A DNA stretch of 6,833 nucleotides from Bacteroidales bacterium UBA1181 (GTDB lineage: Bacteria > Bacteroidota > Bacteroidia > Bacteroidales > Paludibacteraceae): the NCBI GenBank assembly GCA_002310215.1, contig DBYR01000032.1:1-6833 (forward strand), written 5' to 3'. Under the pieces are notes generated by a model. That model was not told the DNA's origin. It was given only the letters and a program-made list of their open reading frames with translations, and did no database searches. How positions within the stretch are numbered: the stretch's first letter is position 1; each line of letters opens with the position of its first letter. The position numbers and the translations under genes are program-made. Positions 1 to 6,191 of this stretch are shown piece after piece.

Positions 1-3000
1 TCTTCCGCAATCGGGCTCAGCGTGTGAGCCTTATATACCTTCACGTGGAGAGGTTGCAGAGAGCTCTCCGCACCATCAGAAGACTTCTGGGAAACGTAGT
101 AGATTGTCTCACCCTCAGCAGCCACAGACGGAGTAGGAGCAGTAGCACCGATCAATGTCTTACTAGGATCATACCAAACCAATTCGAAGGTAACGCCTGT
201 AGCTGCACCTGAAGTATTGATTGTAGCCGTCAGAGGCACCACTCTAGTAGAGCCTACGCAATAGTAGACGTCCTCAGGGTTAGGAGCCGGAACACCAAAG
301 ATAGTCACCTTGACGTCCAACGTGTCGCTCCAGCAACCATACTGATTATCCTTACGTGCGACATAGTAAATCACGTGTTCATCCTCTGTCAAAGGCAACG
401 GAGGCACATCCGGCGTAGGAGCAGAGTTGCCCAACGAATGCATGTTCTTGTCGAACCACTCATAAGTGTAGCCCGATTCGATATCGAGGACCGTAGCATC
501 CTGAGTCACAAGATCCTTGAAGACACCACTTGCGGTAGTATCCTTCACCAGATAAGAGACCTCCCTTGTACCAATAGGGTTCGAGGTGGAATGTACCTCA
601 ACCTCGAAGGACTTCGTTTTGCCCTCGCAGAGAGTGTTCTTATCCGTTACCGAATAATAGAAAGTTGAGGTTGCGGTCAAGGCGTCGAGGTCAGGCTCCG
701 ACACTTTAGAAGCAGTCTGAGTGTTCGCCCCGTCGTACCAATTCACCGTAAAATCGCTGAAGTCATTCTCCTTCAGACGGTCCTTCAACTCCTTGCGAGG
801 TTTCACCTTTTCGCAGAGGTCGATGTCGTCGATGGTTGGAGCCTCAGGATCAGGATGAGCGATGACAGTGATTGCGACTGTTGTATCACAATAAGTAGAG
901 GTCAAAGTAGGATCGTAAGCATCATGGATAAGCATAGAGTACTCAGCGCTACCCGCAGCCTGCACATCGTCCCACGTCACCTCAAGAGTCGGAGTGGAAG
1001 GATCGGTTTCGGACGTCGCCTTGAACTTGCCGGAGATAGGGTTGCCATCTTTAAGCCAAGTAGCCTCGTACTCGTAATAATCCTTTGAGGTGTTAACCTC
1101 GATGCCATGCAGCTGGTTCTTACCATTTTTGTTTTTCACCTCCAAAATCGTCGATTCTCCCTTACACAGCTCAACGGTCTTCTTCGATTTACCATCAGCC
1201 TCGATATGAACATGGTCTGGTTTGGTACATGCCTCGCAATTCAACATCGCAGGGATATCCAAGAACTGGACAGAAATATTTCGACAGGGAGAGTTTTCAG
1301 CCACATCCAACTCATTAGGATTCTTTAATGTCTCCTCCTTACCCACCAAGATACGGAAGTACACAGAATCCTTCAACCCTGGGTTTTGGACAAACTTCTC
1401 AAAAGCTTCGTGATGCTGCGGATCATCTATGACATATACCGAATCCTTTAGGATTTCCTTTCCATTCGCATCCTTCATGGTTCTCCAATGCACCTTAGAA
1501 GGATCCGTTTTATTAGGATTTTGGTCAGTATACTGGAACATATAACGCACATCATCCTTTCCATAATACCGCGCCAATGTACCATTCTTATCATTGGTCT
1601 TCACCCTAAGCACATCCTGGCACAAATCAAGCACCTCTCCGACCTGATGGGAACCATTCACATCATAATCGATTGTAATAGCCGGAGGTGCGCACACTTG
1701 GAAGAAGATATCATCCAATGCGAAATCGCCTTCATCTTCATCTGCTTTGTTCGAATTATATTCTATTCTCAATATTACACAGTCAATATTGTCCGCTTTT
1801 TGAAGATATAACTCAAAATCCGCATCGTCAGGGAAATTCTTCCAACCAGGTGTATTACTACGATGAGTCCACACACAATCTTTCATAGGTTGTCCCGTGT
1901 TTTTATCATACAATTTCAAAGGATTTCCCGTTTTTTTATCAACCAATGAAACCGTAATATCACATGCTGTTTTTCCACCCGGTTTATTATTTATTGCAGA
2001 AACCGCAGTGTTGAATTTAATCATTTTATCATGACACAATCCGCAGATCTCCTTTTCAAACACAGGATTCTTCCAATTGGTTCCCGAATTTCCCTGTAAA
2101 TCAATCATTAAAAAGGCACCATTCTTTTTCCCTGAATGATCCTTTAACACTCCCGTATATGGGTCAATCGTTGAAATAGCATAACCACCACCCTGACAAA
2201 TACTACTTGAATATTTCACTCCAGTAAAGTCTTTTCGAGGATCAGACGTAACAGCTTGGCCATCATAAGGCGCACAATAATTCACATCCGGTGCCGCAAT
2301 CGATTGCTCCTTACCCATCGCATCGGTATAAATATAATTTTTGCCAGAGAAATATCCGAAATCATTGTAATAGACATTCGCCAATGCGGCCGGTGCCCCA
2401 TCATCAGACAGACAACACGTCCCCACATGTATCGTAGTCTTTGCCGGATCTGAAGCAGTACAACCAGGGATAGTAACCTGCACCTGAGCTGTATAATCCG
2501 CATTCTCCTTATGTGGGTAAAAGACGAACGATTCTTCAGTACCCGTGGTATCCGGAGAGGACACCTTCCATGAATACTTTGTCCCTGCAGGATATGACTC
2601 ACGGGTAATCAGGGAAGCCGGCATCTCAGGACATGCAGTCCCCGTATAAGAAATAGAAGGCTGGACATCAGCATAAACCTTAATATTATCTATACCAATA
2701 GGGACAGTGCAATGTTCTGAATTACTTCTCATGAAATAAAAAGTAATATTTCCACCTTCATCCGCTTGAGCTGATATTTTCTGCGATTGCGCTCCTGTTG
2801 TCGCCTTTACGGTTATACTTTTTTTATCAGTGAATTGATCATTAGCCGATTTGGTTGCATAATCTAATTGAGTGCTATATGTGCTAAACGACTTATCCCA
2901 TTTTCCACTATTATAATGAATCGCACATCCAAATGGCTGGTAATCATTCAAGTTGTTATTTTTCACATATATTTCGGCAGACTCTTGATCAATCAGATAA

Positions 3001-3551
3001 TAAACATCAAATTCCATGGTCACAGTGGAACCCGGTTTTAACCCCGACAAGGAGTACGAAAGGAAATGATTAAGATTATTACCGGAAGTTCCCGAGTTGA
3101 CCAACATATTCGTTCCATTACCTTCACTCAAAATCGGGTCGATCGTCTTCGGATTTTTCAAGATAGCAGTAAGTCCGCTTTGATTGCTGAGCGGAGTATT
3201 TTGCTTCTTAGCGTCTGCCCACAGAGTCTTCGTGAAGTAAGCGGAAGAAGATGATATATTTGCGGGAACACCCGTTTGAATAGCATTCGCAGCCTTCATC
3301 TGCATCTCACAGCCAGACAAATCAGCACCTTTTTTTGAGAACCATCCCGTCGAATCGTTTGGCAACTGAGGATCACACAGCTTTTCAGTAGTTTCAAAGC
3401 CTGTGCTGTTCAGCAAGCATGAACTTGCCGTACCACCACCGCCGCCACCAGGTCCCCACAATCCTCCTTGAGCAGAGGCTCCGGAAACACTTAATAATAT
3501 AAACGATACCAATCCCGTCAGGAAACGGCATCCATACTTTAATCCCCCCAT
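1..3551 (-). CDS. Large secreted surface protein with jelly-roll and Ig-like domains (3' end beyond window)
   Basis: Reading the minus strand from 3551 gives 1183 codons with no stop, running off the left edge. The start gives MGGLKYGCRFLTGLVSFILL and then LSVSGASA|QGG, a signal peptide with likely cleavage after residue 27 and a Gln at the new N-terminus, as often seen in Bacteroidota exported proteins. A Gly-rich linker follows (about 29-40). Next comes a jelly-roll-like region (about 145-260, with 'YSLSGLKPGSTVTMEFDVYYL') and a second one ending in DFALDDI (609-615), a motif seen in Bacteroidota carbohydrate-binding-like surface modules. Beta-rich Ig-like repeats fill the C-terminal third (about 930-985, 1025-1083, 1093-1172), with the recurring pattern 'WYD/WFD...APTP...IYYV'. 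Such proteins usually go on for many more repeats and end in a type IX secretion or gliding-motility-type C-terminal signal; that end is not visible. Function is inferred: adhesin-like or matrix-type surface protein. In-frame ATGs at 3593 and 3599 are possible alternative starts, but 3551 has the better ribosome site and a compact signal peptide. Confidence 0.85.
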   Translation of the reverse strand, partial: MGGLKYGCRFLTGLVSFILLSVSGASAQGGLWGPGGGGGGTASSCLLNSTGFETTEKLCDPQLPNDSTGWFSKKGADLSGCEMQMKAANAIQTGVPANISSSSAYFTKTLWADAKKQNTPLSNQSGLTAILKNPKTIDPILSEGNGTNMLVNSGTSGNNLNHFLSYSLSGLKPGSTVTMEFDVYYLIDQESAEIYVKNNNLNDYQPFGCAIHYNSGKWDKSFSTYSTQLDYATKSANDQFTDKKSITVKATTGAQSQKISAQADEGGNITFYFMRSNSEHCTVPIGIDNIKVYADVQPSISYTGTACPEMPASLITRESYPAGTKYSWKVSSPDTTGTEESFVFYPHKENADYTAQVQVTIPGCTASDPAKTTIHVGTCCLSDDGAPAALANVYYNDFGYFSGKNYIYTDAMGKEQSIAAPDVNYCAPYDGQAVTSDPRKDFTGVKYSSSICQGGGYAISTIDPYTGVLKDHSGKKNGAFLMIDLQGNSGTNWKNPVFEKEICGLCHDKMIKFNTAVSAINNKPGGKTACDITVSLVDKKTGNPLKLYDKNTGQPMKDCVWTHRSNTPGWKNFPDDADFELYLQKADNIDCVILRIEYNSNKADEDEGDFALDDIFFQVCAPPAITIDYDVNGSHQVGEVLDLCQDVLRVKTNDKNGTLARYYGKDDVRYMFQYTDQNPNKTDPSKVHWRTMKDANGKEILKDSVYVIDDPQHHEAFEKFVQNPGLKDSVYFRILVGKEETLKNPNELDVAENSPCRNISVQFLDIPAMLNCEACTKPDHVHIEADGKSKKTVELCKGESTILEVKNKNGKNQLHGIEVNTSKDYYEYEATWLKDGNPISGKFKATSETDPSTPTLEVTWDDVQAAGSAEYSMLIHDAYDPTLTSTYCDTTVAITVIAHPDPEAPTIDDIDLCEKVKPRKELKDRLKENDFSDFTVNWYDGANTQTASKVSEPDLDALTATSTFYYSVTDKNTLCEGKTKSFEVEVHSTSNPIGTREVSYLVKDTTASGVFKDLVTQDATVLDIESGYTYEWFDKNMHSLGNSAPTPDVPPLPLTEDEHVIYYVARKDNQYGCWSDTLDVKVTIFGVPAPNPEDVYYCVGSTRVVPLTATINTSGAATGVTFELVWYDPSKTLIGATAPTPSVAAEGETIYYVSQKSSDGAESSLQPLHVKVYKAHTLSPIAE

Positions 3552-3558
3552 ATACTTA

Positions 3559-3564
3559 TCCTTT
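3559..3564 (-). promoter_or_regulatory. Ribosome binding site deciding the surface-protein start
   Basis: AAAGGA on the minus strand lies 7 bases before the ATG at 3551. The in-frame upstream ATGs at 3593 and 3599 have no comparable purine stretch. They would also put about 15 polar or mixed residues ahead of the signal peptide. Shine-Dalgarno use is weak in Bacteroidota, so this is supportive rather than decisive. Confidence 0.45.
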
Positions 3565-3598
3565 AAAAGAAATAAAATACTACAAGTTTTCATGGTCA

Positions 3599-3606
3599 TA
3601 AAACTA
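3599..3606 (-). promoter_or_regulatory. Possible -7 box for the surface-protein gene
   Basis: TAGTTTTA on the minus strand matches seven of eight positions of the Bacteroidota -7 consensus TAnnTTTG. Transcription would begin near 3593, leaving a leader of about 40 bases before the ATG at 3551. No TTTG element is seen 19-21 bases upstream, so this is only a candidate. Confidence 0.2.
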
Positions 3607-3670
3607 TATAAAACCTCAACACACGGATTACACGCCCTATTATCAATACATTACGACAAGGCACAATCCG

Positions 3671-3689
3671 AAAAATTGCCGTGCAATTT
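3671..3689 (-). terminator. Weak hairpin plus T-run after the Rpn array
   Basis: On the minus strand, AAATTGC, a 3-base loop (ACG) and GCAATTT form a perfect 7-bp stem, and the T-run extends to five T's. The position, about 165 bases after the last Rpn stop and before the surface-protein gene, suits a factor-independent terminator. The stem is short with only two G-C pairs, so strength is doubtful. Confidence 0.3.
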
Positions 3690-3695
3690 AGGAAT

Positions 3696-3715
3696 AATTT
3701 TTTACATAAAAAATT
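3696..3715. repeat. A/T-only inverted repeat
   Basis: AATTTTTTA and TAAAAAATT are perfect 9-base inverted arms around CA. All pairs are A-T, so a stable RNA hairpin is unlikely. It may be a bent or AT-rich upstream promoter element, or simply compositional. Confidence 0.3.
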
Positions 3716-3854
3716 TTTTTCCGCTTTTTGATGAATTTTGCCACACAAAATGAATCAGAAGGCAATAAAACAGGCAGGAGTTTGTAGTGGTTTTATCATA
3801 GAAAATATTCAGTTAGCAGGGATGTCCGGGCACTGTTTTTTCAACGAAGAGAGT

Positions 3855-4109
3855 TCACAACCGCTCCACCTCCGCGACGGTGAGACCGCTCATCTCCGCG
3901 ACCGTCTGCTTGTCGAAGCCCTTCGACAACATCTTCTTCGCCAGCTCGACGGCCTTGGCCTTCGCACCTTCCGCACGCCCCTTCTCCACTCCGATAGCCT
4001 CGCCTTTCTTTATGCCTATGGCTTCGCCCTTTTTCATACCGATAGCTTCGCCCTTCTTCATGCCGATAGCTTCGCCTTTCTTCATACCAACGGCCTCGCC
4101 CTTTTTCAT
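3855..4109 (-). other. Candidate intragenic antitoxin (RpnS-like), tail type A
   Basis: In-frame ATG codons occur at residues 267, 275, 283 and 291, one in each of the first four minisatellite units. Starting at the first gives an 84-residue protein made of the repeat helix plus the tail. E. coli Rpn genes express such a C-terminal product separately, and it inhibits the full-length toxin. Here internal translation is inferred from position only: AAGAAAGG-like purine runs precede the ATGs at longer than ideal spacing. Confidence 0.25.
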
Positions 4110-4907
4110 GCCAACGGCTTCGCCCTCCACAAGGCCCTTCTTGAACCTGTAATCGGGGTCCAGGCTGAGGGAGACGCGCACGCCATCCCAGAAATCGTCG
4201 TAGGAATCCAGCTGCGCATCGGTGTAGGCGGAGCGCTCCAGAATATCGATCGCCTGGCGTATCTCCGCACACGCCAGCATCTCCGCCGGCACGTCGCTCG
4301 TGTTCTCGTCTATCTCCGTGAGGTACCGGAGCCACAGGACCATCATCTTCTTATACATCACCGAGGAGGGATTGAACTTCTTCAACTCCACGAAGACGAT
4401 GTTCAGTCCTTCGATCACATGGTCGGGGCTCCCCTCCTCCATCAGCCTGAAGACGTGCATGAAGTCGGAGCAGTCAAACGGGGAGCGCTCCGCAAGCAGA
4501 ACCGGCCTCTCCGTGCGCTTGAAGGTGTCCTTCGGCAGGTTCTCGTTCAGCAGGCACAGCGTGTAGACCGGCATGCAGGAGGCATAGTCCTCGCCCTTGC
4601 GCAGATGGCGGCTGTACGCCCGTGTCGTGTTGTGCAGTATGCGCTTGAGGAAGTCCGTCGTCCACACCATCTGCATCTCCACGATAAACTGGCGCTGGAG
4701 CGAGTCGGTGCACTTCACGTCCACGATGGAGTACTTCCGGGCCGACGTGTCCGGCAACATCTCCGGCGTCTGGTACTCGATGGAGCATATCCGCTCATCC
4801 CCGCTGAAATCCAGCAGGGAGTTCAGAAAGCTGATCGTCAGCTCCTTATGTTCGCCGAACACACGCTTGAACGTCAGGTCGGCTTTGGGATCCAGATACT
4901 TGGACAT
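3855..4907 (-). CDS. Rpn-family PD-(D/E)XK nuclease, copy with tail type A (350 aa)
   Basis: This is a complete gene of the Rpn family (recombination-promoting nuclease/putative transposase; PDDEXK-type). The N-terminus MSKYLDPKADLTFKRVFGEH is the family hallmark. The nuclease motif reads D63-x13-E77-x-Q79 (VDVKC...IVEMQ), the D...ExQ form of the PD-(D/E)XK site, so it appears catalytically intact. Residues 83-260 are a mostly helical body. Residues 262-309 are six 8-residue units of the GEA(I/V)GMKK type; the last two are altered to IKK and VEK. The tail from about 310 (AKAKAVELAKKMLSKGFDKQ... ending TVAEVERL) resembles the small C-terminal helical domain that acts as the separate antitoxin (RpnS) in E. 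coli. Known of the family: DNase activity, stimulation of RecA-independent recombination, and anti-phage toxicity in E. coli. It is the last gene of the array. Its tail differs from that of the other two copies. A -7 box lies about 25 bases upstream of the start. Confidence 0.93.
   Translation of the reverse strand: MSKYLDPKADLTFKRVFGEHKELTISFLNSLLDFSGDERICSIEYQTPEMLPDTSARKYSIVDVKCTDSLQRQFIVEMQMVWTTDFLKRILHNTTRAYSRHLRKGEDYASCMPVYTLCLLNENLPKDTFKRTERPVLLAERSPFDCSDFMHVFRLMEEGSPDHVIEGLNIVFVELKKFNPSSVMYKKMMVLWLRYLTEIDENTSDVPAEMLACAEIRQAIDILERSAYTDAQLDSYDDFWDGVRVSLSLDPDYRFKKGLVEGEAVGMKKGEAVGMKKGEAIGMKKGEAIGMKKGEAIGIKKGEAIGVEKGRAEGAKAKAVELAKKMLSKGFDKQTVAEMSGLTVAEVERL
3981..4124 (-). repeat. 24-bp coding minisatellite, six units
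   Basis: Six in-frame 24-bp units encode residues 262-309, consensus GEA(I/V)GMKK. The three N-terminal units closely match the corresponding units of the copy at 4962. The two C-terminal units diverge (Met to Ile and to Val; KK to EK). Unit gain or loss changes length by 8 residues without changing frame. Confidence 0.9.
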
Positions 4908-4961
4908 ATTCAGACTTCGTTTTTGTTTTTCGCAAATATATAATTTCCTTTTATTACGCTC
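4908..4961 (-). repeat. 54-bp intergenic spacer with promoter, direct repeat of 5985-6038
   Basis: This spacer between the stop of the middle Rpn copy and the start of the downstream copy is identical base for base to the one at 5985-6038. It is part of a tandem repeat with a 1077-bp period (spacer plus gene). It contains no terminator-like hairpin, so transcripts could read through from gene to gene. Confidence 0.9.
4933..4940 (-). promoter_or_regulatory. Bacteroidota-type -7 promoter box, Rpn copy at 3855
   Basis: TATATTTG on the minus strand is an exact match to TAnnTTTG. It ends 25 bases before the ATG at 4907, implying a leader of about 20 bases. A TTG overlapping the previous gene's stop codon could be the -33 element, but its spacing (24 bases) is longer than usual. 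Confidence 0.55.
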
Positions 4962-5186
4962 CTACAACGGAAGGCGATTGATCTCGTCAGGGGACAGCCC
5001 GCTCGCCAAGGCGATGGTATCGATGTCCACACCCTTCCGTTTGAGGATCTTCGCCATCTCGACGGCCTTGGCCTTCGCCCCCTTTTCCATTCCGATGGCC
5101 TCGCCTTTCTTCATACCGATAGCCTCGCCCTTCTTCATGCCGATAGCTTCGCCTTTCTTCATACCAACGGCCTCGCCCTTTTTCAT
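4962..5186 (-). other. Candidate intragenic antitoxin (RpnS-like), tail type B, 74 aa
   Basis: In-frame ATGs at residues 267, 275, 283, 291 and 299 could start a separate C-terminal product. The first gives 74 residues: the repeat helix plus the 'ILKRKGVDIDTIALASGLS' tail. This is proposed only by analogy with E. coli Rpn genes; no clear ribosome site was found. Confidence 0.25.
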
Positions 5187-5984
5187 GCCAATAGCTTCGC
5201 CCTCCACAAGACCCTTCTTGAACCTGTAATCGGGGTCCAGGCTGAGGGAGACGCGCACGCCATCCCAGAAATCGTTGTAGGAATCCAGCTGCGCATCGGT
5301 GTAGGCGGAGCGCTCCAGAATATCGATCGCCTGGCGTATCTCCGCACACGCCAGCATCTCCGCCGGCACGTCGCTCGTGTTCTCGTCTATCTCCGTAAGG
5401 TACCGGAGCCACAGGACCATCATCTTCTTGTACATCACCGAGGAAGGATTGAACTTCTTCAACTCCACGAAGACGATGTTCAGCCCTTCGATCACATGGT
5501 CGGGGCTCCCCTCCTCCATCAGCCTGAAGACATGCATGAAATCGGAGCAGTCAAACGGGGAGCGCTCCGCAAGCAGAACCGGCCTCTCCGTACGCTTGAA
5601 GGTGTCCTTCGGCAGGTTCTCGTTCAGCAGGCACAGCGTGTAGACCGGCATGCAGGAGGCATAGTCCTCGCCCTTGCGCAGATGGCGGCTGTACGCCCGT
5701 GTCGTGTTGTGCAGTATGCGCTTGAGGAAGTCCGTCGTCCACACCATCTGCATCTCCACGATGAACTGGCGCTGGAGCGAGTCGGTGCACTTCACGTCCA
5801 CGATGGAGTACTTCCGGGCGGACGTGTCCGGCAACATCTCCGGCGTCTGGTACTCGATGGAGCATATCCGCTCATCCCCGCTGAAATCCAACAGGGAGTT
5901 CAGAAAGCTGATCGTCAGCTCCTTATGTTCGCCGAACACACGCTTGAACGTCAGGTCGGCTTTGGGATCCAGATACTTGGACAT
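4962..5984 (-). CDS. Rpn-family PD-(D/E)XK nuclease, middle copy, tail type B (340 aa)
   Basis: This is the middle gene of the tandem array. Residues 1-261 are identical to the copy at 3855 except Asp237 to Asn, although about a dozen base differences separate the two body sequences, almost all silent. The nuclease residues D63, E77 and Q79 are kept. Five GEA(I/V)GMKK-type units follow (262-301). The tail, AKAKAVEMAKILKRKGVDID... ending SPDEINRLPL, is shared with the copy at 6039 and differs from that of the copy at 3855. By repeat pattern it looks chimeric: N-terminal units like the copy at 3855, C-terminal units and tail like the copy at 6039. It likely functions as a DNase with toxin or recombination activity, as in characterised Rpn proteins. 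It has its own promoter box in the spacer upstream. Confidence 0.93.
   Translation of the reverse strand: MSKYLDPKADLTFKRVFGEHKELTISFLNSLLDFSGDERICSIEYQTPEMLPDTSARKYSIVDVKCTDSLQRQFIVEMQMVWTTDFLKRILHNTTRAYSRHLRKGEDYASCMPVYTLCLLNENLPKDTFKRTERPVLLAERSPFDCSDFMHVFRLMEEGSPDHVIEGLNIVFVELKKFNPSSVMYKKMMVLWLRYLTEIDENTSDVPAEMLACAEIRQAIDILERSAYTDAQLDSYNDFWDGVRVSLSLDPDYRFKKGLVEGEAIGMKKGEAVGMKKGEAIGMKKGEAIGMKKGEAIGMEKGAKAKAVEMAKILKRKGVDIDTIALASGLSPDEINRLPL
5082..5201 (-). repeat. 24-bp coding minisatellite, five units
   Basis: Five in-frame 24-bp units encode residues 262-301. The two C-terminal units are base-identical to the only two units of the copy at 6039. The three N-terminal ones match the first three units of the copy at 3855 apart from one Val/Ile codon. 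Confidence 0.9.
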
Positions 5985-6038
5985 ATTCAGACTTCGTTTT
6001 TGTTTTTCGCAAATATATAATTTCCTTTTATTACGCTC
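5985..6038 (-). repeat. 54-bp intergenic spacer with promoter, direct repeat of 4908-4961
   Basis: Identical to the other array spacer. The identity of this non-coding sequence, against visible silent divergence in the flanking genes, suggests recent duplication or conversion of this junction. Confidence 0.9.
6010..6017 (-). promoter_or_regulatory. Bacteroidota-type -7 promoter box, Rpn middle copy
   Basis: TATATTTG on the minus strand is an exact TAnnTTTG match, 25 bases before the ATG at 5984, in the same position as in the other spacer. Each array gene in view thus seems able to be transcribed on its own. Confidence 0.55.
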
Positions 6039-6191
6039 CTACAACGGAAGGCGATTGATCTCGTCAGGGGACAGCCCGCTCGCCAAGGCGATGGTATCGA
6101 TGTCCACACCCTTCCGTTTGAGGATCTTCGCCATCTCGACGGCCTTGGCCTTCGCCCCCTTTTCCATTCCGATGGCCTCGCCTTTCTTCAT
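6039..6191 (-). other. Candidate intragenic antitoxin (RpnS-like), tail type B, 50 aa
   Basis: An in-frame ATG in the first repeat unit would give a 50-residue C-terminal product with the same tail as the middle copy but a much shorter repeat helix. This is inferred by analogy only. Confidence 0.22.

Larger units (their letters stand above)
3552..3854. other. AT-rich intergenic spacer between Rpn array and surface-protein gene
   Basis: This stretch of about 300 bases has no convincing gene on either strand. It separates the stop of the last Rpn copy from the surface-protein start, both on the minus strand. It holds a short hairpin with a T-run (3671-3689), an A/T-only inverted repeat (arms 3696-3704 and 3707-3715), and the candidate promoter and ribosome site of the surface-protein gene. 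It has no detectable similarity to the 54-bp spacers inside the array, so the surface-protein gene does not share the array's promoter element. Confidence 0.6.

Noticed and set aside
24..2602. Numerous short frames of 60-107 codons on both strands within 1-2602
   Set aside because: All lie over the single long minus-strand surface-protein frame, which is continuous from 3551 to the edge and has coherent domains.
3981..4124. CRISPR-like array
   Set aside because: The 24-bp units are contiguous without spacers, stay in frame and encode protein.
3841..4335. 164-codon minus-strand frame over the repeat region
   Set aside because: It is an alternate frame of the Rpn gene, giving an Arg/Gly-rich product. 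The same shadow appears in the next copy at 4987-5412.
3738..4943. 401-codon open frame on the plus strand, antisense to the Rpn gene
   Set aside because: It mirrors a clearly conserved minus-strand gene. Similar antisense frames recur over the other copies. The product is a low-complexity His/Leu/Arg-rich sequence with 'FALFHTDSFAL'-type repeats that simply reflects the minisatellite, with no start signals.
4597..5229. 210-codon plus-strand frame spanning the spacer between two Rpn copies
   Set aside because: It crosses the promoter spacer and antisense parts of two genes, and reappears at 5674-6234 only because the DNA is duplicated. There is no family resemblance.
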